Source: Ciona intestinalis (lineage: Eukaryota > Chordata > Ascidiacea > Phlebobranchia > Cionidae). From it: a stretch of DNA of 64,000 nucleotides. The stretch is taken from contig NC_020176.2 in the NCBI RefSeq assembly GCF_000224145.3, positions 4,005,825 to 4,069,824 on the forward strand. Direction: 5' to 3'. Position numbers and translations under genes: made by a program. Below, in pieces: positions 28,052 to 42,950 of the stretch; the stretch's first letter is position 1; each line of letters starts with the position of its first letter. Below the pieces are notes generated by a model. The model did not search any database, was not told the origin of the DNA, and was given only the letters and a program-made list of their open reading frames with translations.

Positions 28052-30170
28052 TAATTTATAAAACAGGGTAAAACACTTTAGTTTGTCTAGGTATTTTGAA
28101 TTTTTGGGATATATAAAAACGATTTTGAAACATATACAATATGATTATAATTTATACCTGCACGGCTGCACCATTACATTAATTTTTGGAACGTTTTTAT
28201 GTTAGATGCCAACTTTTAATTTTTAAACGTTTTTGTGTAAACATAACTTGCTTGTCTCCTCTTGGGTCAGTTATGATGAGATAAAGCCAGGTTCATCGTA
28301 TGAGTAGTTAACAGTTTAGGCAGGAACCGAGATATACCAGATGTTTGTAAAACTGTCAGATATAGATTCAACCTTTATTTATATTGTTTGTGCTTTATTT
28401 CCGTTTGTGACGTAAGTATTGTTATTGTTACAGATAATAGTGGATTCGAATCAAGTGAAAAGTTTTCTCACGCGTCTCTTTTATCTTTCTTGTAAATCTA
28501 AGTTTTTATCCTCGGACTCGCAAGTTTAAACGTTGCAACAAAAATATTTCAATTCGAACGCGAATCAAATCGGCAGCGCCGGATTGCGCAATACCCCATG
28601 ACCATATTTGGCCGAAAAGGATCTTACCCACTTGCATGGTTTTCATTCATTTTTTTACTGACCTTCGCGAGTCGAAAGTCTGGTCTATGTTGTATTGAAA
28701 AGCAACGCTTATAGATTAATTAACGCCAACCGAAAATTTGCATTCTTCATTTACTTAAAACGTCTAAAGTAAATGATATGTTATGCGTTACCGTAGACCC
28801 AAGCCCCCCTATATCTCATAACATACCCAAACCAAAATAGCCAACACTTTAAGATTTTATTTTCGCTTCTGCAATTGTTATCACATTTCAATCCCAAACC
28901 AACCTAACATTTTTAGAGTGTTATACCTTTGATGTGTTTAATGCTGTACAATAACAGTTAATGATATGGTGTGTTAGTTTACTTCGTACCTACAAACACC
29001 ATTGCGTATTTTACCAAGAATACGTACAAGTGCAATTCAATCCATTACGCTGGTCATGAATAAAAACAACTTTTATTTGTTGTTGGTTCAGTTAATGTTT
29101 TGGTTTATTACATTTAATTATCCGGTGTTACGTTTTATTAAAATCTGACGAATTTTCGATAGAAATTTCAGATTTTCGTAAACATTTTATTTTTTTTCGC
29201 ATAATCCTTTTTTCCTAGTATAGTCCGGAATATTATTTTAGTTGTCATGCCTTATTAATATATTTAAAGTGCCGAAACCGCCAGGTGATTAATATATTGT
29301 GTATTTTAGCAACCTGGATTGACTTTCATATGTTTTAATCCCAAACCCCAGAAACAGCAGCGTTTACTTTTCAAACACAAATATTCCGTCAACTAATGCT
29401 TAACTTATTTGGGTGTTTTAAAACAACTTATTATTCCGAAAGTGTTCTTGCTTATCTGATTTGTAAATAGCTTAAACTGAGATGTTTTATGTTGAATGCT
29501 GAATGAGTCACTTATGCTACTAAATACACTTGCAGTACTAAATATACGGCTGGTTATTTGGGTCCAAATTTTCCAATTCCTTGATAGTGTTTACAAGTAT
29601 TTTTAAACTTGTAAAACCTGCTTTTGGGTTACCAAACTTAAATGTCCTGTCGCTTCGCGGTGGATTATAACACGGTGTCTTGCTGCACACCATGCATGCA
29701 TGCTGGTATAAACTGTTGCACTTGGTTTTCGAACCTAAATGAACCAATTAAATACCAACCATGGTATAAAACGCACTGCGACAAGCGGACTAGTGCAGAA
29801 TTTCTAGAAGGTTATATACATTTAAACACTTTTGTTAGCGAAAATTTTCTCGGCTCTCTAAATTTTTTAAATAATGCTTGGGTTACTGTGCAAACATTCT
29901 ACAAAAAGGAAGTATTTTGTTTCATTTATAAAGAACAAGTGGCAAGCACAAATGATATATCGTAGCGTGTAAGAATAAATTACATGTGTTCCATAACTCG
30001 ATAGGTGGCAGTACAAAGCTGTCGCATTGAACGCGGGATTTCTCGAACTAATAGGGTCTATATATATATTTACCCTACTAAACTGCATTCATTGTAAAAT
30101 AATTTTTAATAAATCTGTATACAAGGGGCCTATATATGTAGTTCATTTTTCTTAAAAAACTCAAATTGTA

Positions 30171-30362
30171 TATAGTAGGGTGGGGGAAGATGGGACACAT
30201 TTTTATTTTATCGTTCTATTTATTAGTAAACAAAAAGCATTTGAAGAATTATAAAATCGCACCACCCCGACTCACATACACCGTTATTAATTGTTCAAAA
30301 CACGATCTGGATAGTTAGGTGTTATGTGCTAAATATGTCCCATCTTTCCCTACCCTACTATA
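30171..30362 (+). mobile_element. MITE copy
   Basis: Complete copy: TATAGTAGGGTGGGGGAAGA at the left and CATCTTTCCCTACCCTACTA at the right form the inverted ends. Lies in the 3' flank of the minus-strand calcium-sensor gene. Confidence 0.92.
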
Positions 30363-30513
30363 TGTTGTAAACGTAAAGACTGAAACTTCCGTTGAAATGG
30401 CGTCTCGGCTATCATTATCACAGTTAAGCTTATAGTTATTGTTCCGTTGGGTACCAGTGACCAGATTCGTCGCCCACCGAGCAAAAGTATTTTCTCCAGT
30501 TAAGTTGCTGACG

Positions 30514-33500
30514 TCATTCGAAATAGTCATCTTCAATTCCGTCAACAGCTACATTCGCTAGCAGTAGATTTGCTACTATGACGTCTTGGCAACCAACTTC
30601 CATAAACTCTTCTAACGTCACAATGCCTGTGGACATAGAAATATTATAGTAGGGTAAGATGAGATAACGTTAGAACCTAAATCTCATTTTTCCTGATCAT
30701 GTTTTAAGAATTAACAACGTAGTTTAGAGTCGCGGGAATAAACGGTTATAAAGTTCTGTACATTTTCCTTGTTTACTACCAAATGGGTCGAGAAAAAGAG
30801 CATAAACCAACATACCCTGCACTAATATATATGTTATAAAAAAGAACTGTTGAACTGTAAGCTAACCGAACAACTTTGTTTAAATTACTTTGTATAACGA
30901 AGTAAAAGATAATTTCGCTGTCGTTTTTAATTGTATATTCTTGTAAACAACTCTCGTTTTTGGCCTTGTCACAGGCGGTGGAAATTCTACTCATTTAGTC
31001 ATGATTGTATAAATATTTCATTAAATTTGGCGGTACGTGGTTTGTGCGAATGACAAGGTGATGATATGGATTACGTCACCGTCTTTATCTTTGTCCAATT
31101 CGGCGAAAAGTCCCTTTGCGAAAACTTCTGCTGGCGGGAGGTTGGCTGTCGCGCTTTGGTCTTTGGCCATTGAATACATTGCCTGCAGAAAAGTTGCTTA
31201 TTGAAGTAAAATAAATCAGGGTCCGTAGTATTGGTCATAGTGTAAACAAATAGACAGACCTATCGTTAAAAATTTCGAGGGGTTGCTTTGCAATATGTAT
31301 TAACAAATTTGGGGTGCTAAAAGTTGGGTTGTGTTGTGTGATAACGTTCCGCTGATATGCAGCGTTGCTGCTGAAAGTTTTCGCGACATTGTCTTTTATA
31401 TTAAGGTAAACATATATAGTTGGGTGGGCGGAGATGGGACACCTTATCATTCTATTTTCTCGTCACATTTGGTAGAAAACAAAATGAATTTAAATAATTT
31501 GAAAACCTTATTTTCGCGACTTCCACATAGACCGTTGTTAATTGTTTAAAACACGATCAAGATATTTGGATATCATGTGCTATAAAGGTGTCCCTCTTGT
31601 TCTACTCTACTCTATAACGTGGTGTGGGGTTTGGGTTTAAATTTAAAANNNNNNNNNNNNNNNNNNNNNNNNNNNNNNNNNNNNNNNNNNNNNNNNNNNN
31701 NNNNNNNNNNNNNNNNNNNNNNNNNNNNNNNNNNNNNNNNNNNNNNNNNACACGATCAAGATATTTGGATATTATGTGCTAAATGTGTCCCTCTTGGCTC
31801 TTGTTCTACTCTACTCTATAACGTGGTGTTGGGTTTGGTTTTAAATTTAAAAGCACATCAGTAAAAAACAATAAGACCGATATCAGACTTGTTAAAACCA
31901 AAATAAATGACCTTATATTTTGTAATTACCAGCAATGCGTCGTGTTAATCCGTGGCGATAGAAATAATTGTGCGTAACCCCAGACATAAATTCCCTGGGC
32001 GTTTTGAAATCTATTTTAATTAGGTATGTCGGACAGCTATAGATTTAAAGATCGCATAAAAACGAAGGCGTAATACAAAGTACGAATAAGTCTATTTGAA
32101 AAAGGTGTCTGTTTTAACCATTTTGTAAAACTGTATACTTCATAATGAAGTGGTAAATGTACTTAGCATTCATTAACATCACGCGTCTATGCAAATAAAA
32201 TGCACTTCTTTTAATTATTAATTCCCTCCGAATTCTCGTTTCAATGATTTTAGAAAATGCAGTTCACCAGCTACGTGTTAAAATATTTATAAACACAGGA
32301 TCGGCTACACGCGTATCACTGAGTAGTGTCCACTGCGGTCTATTACTGTAGGCCATGTGTCCATTCAAATTATTTGAAATATGGTCGCGTGGGGGAAGAT
32401 GGGACATCTAAACATTCTATTTTCCCGTCCTATTTGGTAGTAAACAAAGAATATTCAAAGAATGATAAAACCGTATCCCCACGACTCCCATATAGACCGT
32501 TGTTAATTGTTTAAATTACGAACACTGTATTTGGATCAGTATGTGCTAAAGGTGTCCCACCTGCTTCTATAGTATTCTATATAAATAGCGAGTAAGCGGC
32601 AAGTTAATTGGACGCCTATTAGTTTCAATGCGCTATAGCGTTCGATTTTTGCTAAAATTTAGAAATCTGTCATCCCAATGCTTTGAGTATGCTGGATAAT
32701 GAACTATACGACGAAGCGCGCAAAAAGGAATTTAGGCCAGAGTTGTCATAACAAATTTAAGAAGTACACAAATAAATCGGTCGTATTTTTTTCCGTATAG
32801 AAATTCTCCAATTTCTCAAATTAAATCCCCGAAGTAAACGTGTTTGTTTATGCGTGATATAGTTAATTGGCGTTGATGCAAGTATAGTCTGGGATGAGAC
32901 AAAAACTAATTTCGATAAAACAATATAGGCCAAGTTTGAAGTAATAAAGTGTAAACCTGCATGTCTGAGCCAATAAATTATACCTTATATATGACTCATT
33001 CTATTGGCAAAGCACGTTAGCTATTGCTATAGGGCTTTGTATACGAAACAAAACGTATGCAAAAGTATAAAACCTAAATGGGCATATACCAACAAAATTA
33101 AAATTGCTGGTATACGGATAGGCTTTAATGTAATCTAAAGGTACCAGAAAGTTTCAAATAACGAATGGGTCCGTGGAAACTCGCGTGAGATCGAACAGCA
33201 AGAGTATGTTCTTTTGTTAAAAGTGGTCGCATTACACATATATATGCAATGTTGTTTATAAACACGGTGGAAGAGAAGTCCTACACTGATCTTACCTTCA
33301 CAATGTCTAAAACCTCTTCAAATGAAAGAACACCATCTCCATTTTCATCGTACAAGTAAAATGCGAGCGAAAGTTTTTGTTCGAGGGTTCCCTTTGACAA
33401 ACAACTAAGGGCGATCATAAATTCCCGGAAATCAATCGTTCCTAAAAAATAGAATGTTCCATTTATTTACTAAAAAAAGGACGCGGTAAAGTAACAACTG

Positions 33501-34779
33501 GTGTATATGTATATAGCTATATAGAACGTTTGTGTAGGTGTGCAGGAGAAGATGGGTGATATTTTAAAGTTTTTTAACGGCCCATTTGGAGATGTAAACA
33601 AATCTTTACAGAATTATATGTAACTGTATTCTCGCTGCTTTAAAAGTACGTTGTTAATTGTTAATAACACGGTTCAGAGATCTGAGATATTGATTGTTAA
33701 CGTTATCATTTTTATGTTTCCATAACCTCACGTTCTCACAGCGTTAGTATTTCGGCAATATAATTATTTGCAATTTGTAGCTGTTGTCCTTTCATTTGCA
33801 TGGCTGTACCGTTATTATGTAAATCAATACATTTATTATATCATCGTATACCTATAGCTTCAATGCATGTAGGTATGATTTACGCCAATCTGCTTTTTAT
33901 GATTAAAGCATTAAACGCGCGTTCAATAATATGCGTATAGTGATAGGTGCTTGGGAATTTACAAACATTATAATTAATTTCATACGCATCCTATCGTACA
34001 AACGCATTGAACACTTCAGCACGCAACTCATTTGAAAATGCCGTAAAACGTCATGCTATATTTATGAGCTTAGCAAATCTATCGACAGTATGGATTTTTT
34101 AAGCATGCGGGTAGGAATATACGTAACGCATGTCCGACATATCATGACGTTATACCTACCGTCATTATTTTGGTCAAAAGTTTTGAAAACTTGTTCAACC
34201 TTTTCCCTCTCTTTCGCGTCGTCAGAGGAAAAATTCCGATAGATTTTTCGAAATTGCTTCTTAGTCACGTGGCCACAGGGGTAATCCTGTCAGCAGATGT
34301 CAAAATGCGATGTTACTTTATTGCTAGCTGTAATATAGTGGGTGGGGGCCGGAGTCGAAACACATTTGGCACATAATATCCAAATATCCTGATCGTGTTT
34401 GGAACAATTAACAACGGTATATATGGTAGTCGTGAGGATTACGGTTTTATTTTTTGTTTACTTCCAATCGGGACGGGAAAATAGAATGAGAAGGTGTCCC
34501 ATTTTCCCTCACCCTACTATATATTCCATTTGCTAATCTAAATCACTATCATATTTCAGTACGTTGTCCACCAATCGTTAAATTTAATACTATAATGAAA
34601 AGGTTAATGAATTGAAATAGGCTCCAACGGCGACTACCAACAACACTTGCCTTGATAAACTCGCCGTAATAACTTTTCAATTCGTCGATATTGAGACCTG
34701 TCTTCATCGAGAGGTCGCGGACCTCGTTGCCCGCCATTTGCGACACTTGTTGTCTTTTTGAGCTGCAGCATTGTCCCAT
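30514..34779 (-). CDS. Neuronal calcium sensor family EF-hand protein
   Basis: Membrane-linked calcium sensor of the recoverin/visinin/NCS/GCAP/KChIP superfamily. Minus-strand exons: 34779-34651, 34286-34160, 33441-33296, 31182-31080, 30626-30514; phases agree, 205 residues (family about 190-210). The start MGQCCSSKR has Gly2 for N-myristoylation and adjacent cysteines that could be palmitoylated. Four EF-hands follow: EF1 is the usual degenerate one (FIK joined to [12 protein letters not shown], carrying the family Cys-Pro pattern), EF2 loop DQNNDGTIDFRE, EF3 loop [14 protein letters not shown]4 loop DKDKDGIVTLEE, all three canonical. [20 protein letters not shown] is typical of the superfamily. 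The C-terminus ends IEDDYFE and does not clearly match one subfamily, so no symbol is given. Intron 1 uses a GC donor. Intron 3 holds repeats and an assembly gap. Confidence 0.93.
30645..30801 (-). mobile_element. Truncated MITE copy in calcium-sensor intron 4
   Basis: Begins TATAGTAGGGTAAGATGAGA and carries the reversed landmarks CCTGATCATGTTTTAA and TTGTTTACTACCAAATGG. The far inverted end is missing. It starts about 20 bp from the last exon's acceptor. Confidence 0.75.
31413..31616 (+). mobile_element. MITE copy beside the assembly gap
   Basis: Left end TATATAGTTGGGTGGGCGGA; right end has drifted to TTGTTCTACTCTACTCTATA. Its last ~70 bp recur beyond the gap. Confidence 0.85.
31649..31749. 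other. Assembly gap (run of N)
   Basis: About 101 undetermined bases within intron 3 of the calcium-sensor gene. The open frame spanning it is an artefact. Near-identical sequence on both sides suggests a collapsed or duplicated MITE rather than missing genes. Confidence 0.98.
31750..31853 (+). mobile_element. Partial MITE copy after the gap
   Basis: Starts ACACGATCAAGATATTTGGA and repeats the right part of the 31413-31616 element plus about 30 bp of its flank (AACGTGGTGT, then GGGTTTGG), with one insertion. Confidence 0.8.
32381..32582 (+). mobile_element. MITE copy
   Basis: GTGGGGGAAGATGGGACATC on the left, internal GTTGTTAATTGTTTAAA, and a decayed right end CTGCTTCTATAGTATTCTAT. Confidence 0.82.
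33531..33712 (+). mobile_element. Degenerate MITE relic
   Basis: Recognised by GGAGAAGATGGGTGATATTT, CCATTTGGAGATGTAAACAA and GTTGTTAATTGTTAATAACA. Both ends have decayed. Confidence 0.6.
34334..34522 (-). mobile_element. MITE copy in calcium-sensor intron 1
   Basis: Reverse orientation, with GGCACATAATATCCAAATAT at the left and GTGTCCCATTTTCCCTCACC at the right. Confidence 0.88.
34640..34651 (-). other. GC-AG splice donor, calcium-sensor intron 1
   Basis: On the minus strand exon 1 ends ATCAAG followed by GCAAGT, the standard context for GC donors. No GT in the vicinity keeps the frame. Joining to the acceptor CTGACAG before 34286 restores the family sequence FIK-DYPCGH at the expected point, so the junction is well supported. 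Confidence 0.85.
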
Positions 34780-36657
34780 GCCGTATCCCGACGAATGTGT
34801 TGCCACCCACCAGCTTCGACTCATACGAAAATAATATCCAAACCAGCAGCACTTCCGGCCACCCCCGTTGAATGACCTTTAAATATGCATGCATTATTAA
34901 TGCTCTGGGTGAAGCTACGCGTGTTCTCTTCACACGGAACATGTTTCATGAAACAAAACAGAAATGCAGCCACGTTTTAAAAAGACGAACAAACCGCAAA
35001 ACCTTTTGATTCAACGGCTTTACATCAACGACCTTGAAGTACCTGTTACTTGTGTACGCCCCGTCGTGTCCACAGGCAGTTCTTACGATGCAGTGTCCTT
35101 CCTCCTATACCCTGCTGTTCTTCAAACTGTCCGACTGAATCAATATTCTGTAATCTTATGTAGGTGATTTCCACCCTTTATCAACATAGTGGAGACTAAT
35201 TCACTGCAAAGCTGTTGAACAGTTTTATTTTGTTAAAGTGGGAAAATATATCAAGGCTAAAGAGCCATCGATGCATTTTACGACTGACCTGCTCCGCTAC
35301 ATGAAGGTTACAACTTGTAGATTGACATTTTCATTGCTCTACGGCATTTATAAATTGGTTTCAACGCATTCGTCAGGACATAATTCCCCTTATTGCTCCA
35401 CATTTAACCTTAAACTGCCAGATAAGACCTCTAAATTAAATCTGCGTTCCGATAGTCCTAGGCACCTTGGCTAATTTGAAACTACGCATTAGAAGATCTA
35501 TATATGTATTCGTTTTCGTCGGCGGAATGAATTGATTTTCCCTGGCAGCTGATTCAACTATCGGGTTAAAACGTCCCGCAAATTACAAAAGTCCGTCTCG
35601 AGGGATGTTAAATTGGGGAATTGGTCGGTATTAAGTGAATCTTGCTTTAAAACCCTGCTATTCAAGGCCTTGCGATCAATAACACGAGGACATTTCAATG
35701 AAAATATTCCTTTCAATCTTATCCGTCTATGTCACCTGAATTGAACATCCAACTTGTAATTTATTCCGTTCAACGCACGCCCTCGTCCTCCAGCCCGATC
35801 ATGTTAATTGTTCGTAATATTTCGGTCTCCAGAATGAATGCCGTATAATCTGTTATACTTTCGTATACCGTCTCACAAAATACTTAACTCTTTTTATGTT
35901 TTTTAGTCTATTTGATTATAACTTTCGTATTTTTTTATACATAGAAAATATAACATTTATATATCTATATCTCTCTATATATAAGTATATATAACAAGTT
36001 ATTACATGGTTATGTTATATCCTTATACACGCCATACTAAAACATTTGCACATACACATATGCCTTCCATAGCATTATTATTTTATCTTATTTCTCGCTC
36101 ACTAAATAGAAAGTCACAGTCGCAGAAATCCGTGTGACGTAAAATTGACAAATAACACGTGCTTGGCGCTTCTATGCGCTTGACTTGCGACTTGTAATCG
36201 ATATATTAACTGCTATCCCTCCAGTCCTAGCTGTGGCAATGCAGTCTAAGGCCGTTCTTTCCTATCCTATATGTCAACGGTCGATGCGGATAAGCCTTAT
36301 TGCAATCGGACAGCAGTAGCTATTTTGTATATTGATTTTGCTAAGAAATATATTATGTATTTAAGTTAGAGTTATTTAAAAACTCTTTGACAATTAGGTT
36401 GCATGACACCTTTTCTTATTAGGTTTCCAATTGAACGTTTTACATCGGTACCTACTCCCAAAAGACCAAAACTTGCAAGGAAAATGTCTTTGACCATTTA
36501 AACACTTTTTCATACTTTGAGTTATCGAGTTTTGAACCTTAACGGTGAAACTCTTAACTTTCCTCCATGAGCCTAAAATTGTTTTCCAGTTCACATCGTT
36601 CTTATTCATTTAGCGAAAACGCATTCTATTTTATTCCAAAATAGGATATATGCGCCA

Positions 36658-36854
36658 TATAGTAGGATGGGGGAAGATGGGAGACCTTTTCAACCTATTT
36701 TCTCGTACATTTGGTAGTAAACAAAGAACATTCAAAGAATTATAAAACCTTGTCCTCGCGACTTTTATAGACTGTTGTTAATTGTTTAAAACACGATTAG
36801 GATATTTATATATTTTGTGCTAAAGGTGTGCCATCTTCCCCCATCCCACTATAT
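36658..36854 (+). mobile_element. MITE copy
   Basis: Complete: TATAGTAGGATGGGGGAAGA at the left, GCCATCTTCCCCCATCCCAC then TATATA at the right. Confidence 0.92.
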
Positions 36855-37969
36855 ATAAATAAGCGCACCTAACATTTAAAAAATGTCACTGCTGTGGTTT
36901 GTGTAATCGTGTTTCTTCGAGGGATATATTTAGTATAGATACAGCACGCTAATATACTGTAGTGTGGAGCATAAAAAACTGAAGCACGGCTCTACAAATA
37001 TTGCGCAACTTTAAAAGTAGAAAAAAGATTCCATATATGTTCCTCATTGTGGAGTGGATTTCTATAGCCGCGTCATCCCCAGGCCTCCTTTTCCGATGAC
37101 ACTTCAAAGAAACCAAACCTGTAATTCTAATAATTGTCGATTAGAGAAAATCGTGTATTCGTAACATCTGCTTGACCGCAAGGTGGTGTATTTCGCACAC
37201 CAGAAGATCAGCATCTCGAAATTTTTCCATTCTTGGATATATAATAAAAATAACACCGCTGTGAACTTGTACAACCTTTTCTTTGCCGTTGAATTGACCA
37301 ACGCAAGAGCCCTTATCAGTTCTCCGTCCATCAATGGCTTGGGTGATTTAACCCCAAAATGATGGAAAGCGAAGAAGTGGCAAGTTCTATTACGCAGCAT
37401 GTTTGTTGTGTGTTTGCTGCTTTACTTTGCTGAAAACTAAAACAACTCTTCATACCTTTGAGGACAATTGAAACAGATGCTTCGTTATGCTTCATTTTTA
37501 CTTAAATATTGTATTAAAGTTATCTGCCTTATATTAATCTAAAAGGACATCTCTCTAGCATAAGTTTATAAATGATTGGTATAGGTACTGTAAACTATAT
37601 AGAAGCAACCACGTTTTAAAACTGACTAACCGGCGTCGGGCATAAAGAACTGCGTGATCAAGAACTTACGGACGAGTTTTTCATTAAAAGTACTGTTTAA
37701 CACAGACGAGGACCTGAAATAATGGCACTTAGGACACTTCTAGGACCTACTTACACTTTGTTAATTGAGAGCTAGGGAACTATTATGAAGTACGCGACAG
37801 GCTATCAATAGACTTCAATACAATGTAGATTCGTACAAACTGTATCCGAGCTTTCCTATACGAATTCAAACTGTCAACTCAAAAGCTAACAAGATGTTTC
37901 TGATTAATTGATGTTTACAGCTATAATGAGCAGTTGAAACTGTAAACAAATCTAACTTAGCATAACATA

Positions 37970-38168
37970 TATAGTAGGTTGGGAGAAGATGGGACACCTT
38001 TTCATTCTGTTTTTTTTTGTCCCATTTGGTAGTAAACAAAGAACATTCAAAGAATTATAAAACCGTATCCTCACAACTCCCACTGACCATTGTTAATTGT
38101 TTAAAACACGATCAGAGTATTTGGCTGTTATGTGCTAAAGTTGTCCCATCTTCCCCAATCCTACTATA
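37970..38168 (+). mobile_element. MITE copy, left member of an inverted pair
   Basis: Complete forward copy from TATAGTAGGTTGGGAGAAGA to CCCCAATCCTACTATA, abutting the reversed copy that follows. Confidence 0.92.
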
Positions 38169-38372
38169 GTACTGTGGGTATGGGGAAAATAAGACAACTT
38201 TAGCATCTAATATCCAAATATCCTGACCATGTTTTAAACAATTAACAATGGTTTATGCATGTCGTGTGGTCTGTGCATGTCGTGTATAATTCTTTGAATG
38301 TTCTTTGTTCACTACAACATGAGACGAGAAAAATAGAACGAAAATGTGTCCCATCTTTCCCCACCCTACTAC
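38165..38372 (-). mobile_element. MITE copy, right member of an inverted pair
   Basis: Reversed copy from TATAGTACTGTGGGTATGGG to CCCATCTTTCCCCACCCTAC, sharing the TATA junction with its neighbour. It carries a small internal duplication around TGCATGTCGTGT. Confidence 0.9.
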
Positions 38373-39182
38373 ATTGGGTTTTTAATGGTATTACAATTAT
38401 ATAAAACAACATTCAAAAATACTGTTGGGTGTAAATACTTTGGTTCATAAAATATAATATAAAACATACCAAAGCCCTCAGTTGTTAGTCTTACGTGATT
38501 GGTAAAAAACTATTTTAATTAGTCCCCTTTTACCAACACCCAGGAATAGTTTAGCCTCAAAGCGCAGTGAAGCATGTCGGGACACCATTATGACGTGCGC
38601 CACGATAGCGGTCGCGAAAGTTGAAACTCCAAATTGCAAAATAGGGTTGGAAAAGTTGGTCACGCTGCCGGCGCGTGATCGGTAACCTTGTGCGGCGGTG
38701 CCCGCTTGGTTCAAATCGCTCCGTTACACACAGCGTGTTTTATATAGATGTCAAGATGTGAGGAGCGTAACAGAATATGACATCTGTCGGTCGAGCTCGC
38801 AATAAAACTGGCTTTAAATTTTCTAGATTTTGCAAAATGGTGTTGCAGAAAAGCTTACGCGCATTCCCGTTTTTGCGCGAGTGCTCCAATTTCCGATAAA
38901 AAGTGATCAGCAATTGCTGTAATGTCGTTACATGTTACGATTTTTGTATGTATGAGATGATGGGATAAGTTATACAGGATGTTGATAACTTTTGCACGCA
39001 AAATAAATGCAGTTATTACATTGGGTGTATATTAAATATTATAATGTTTGTATGCATACATCCATAATAATGCAAAAACGTTGTTTATAAGTTTATAACT
39101 AATCTGAAAGTGGTTTCTATTTTTAGAGTTTAATTTGCCACTGAGTTTCATAGTTAAGTAATTTATCATCAAGCAAAGAAAA

Positions 39183-42923
<3,741 letters not shown>

Positions 42924-42926
<3 letters not shown>

Positions 42927-42950
42927 CTTCTTTCACGATCTCAGCTTTAA
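42924..42950 (+). other. MDH1: Possible stop-codon readthrough extension of MDH1
   Basis: TGA followed by CTT CTT TCA CGA TCT CAG CTT and then TAA. Readthrough would add a tail ending SRSQL, so the last three residues SQL resemble a peroxisomal PTS1 signal. Vertebrate MDH1 is known to use readthrough of TGA CTA to make a peroxisomal form ending in CRL. The context here (TGA C, with T next) is only a partial match to that leaky signal, and SQL is not the canonical tripeptide. Confidence 0.45.

Larger units (their letters stand above)
27846..30513. other. Convergent intergenic region, EHD and the calcium-sensor gene
   Basis: AT-rich sequence with the EHD 3' UTR and, at 30171-30362, one MITE. 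That MITE carries a minus-strand AATAAA at 30202-30207, about 310 bp past the stop of the calcium-sensor gene; it could serve as its poly(A) signal. Open frames such as 29642-29965 have no domain. Confidence 0.5.
34780..39182. other. Divergent intergenic region, calcium-sensor gene and MDH1
   Basis: It should hold both promoters. Three MITEs lie at 36658-36854, 37970-38168 and 38165-38372, the last two head to head. Several open frames of up to 98 codons have no recognisable domain. Nothing else could be identified. Confidence 0.5.

Noticed and set aside
31619..31864. 81-codon frame across the N run
   Set aside because: The frame is mostly undetermined bases and flanking MITE sequence.
37050..37100. 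Minus-strand VIGKGGLG reading, like a kinase glycine loop
   Set aside because: A stop follows within a few codons and no neighbouring kinase exon is present.
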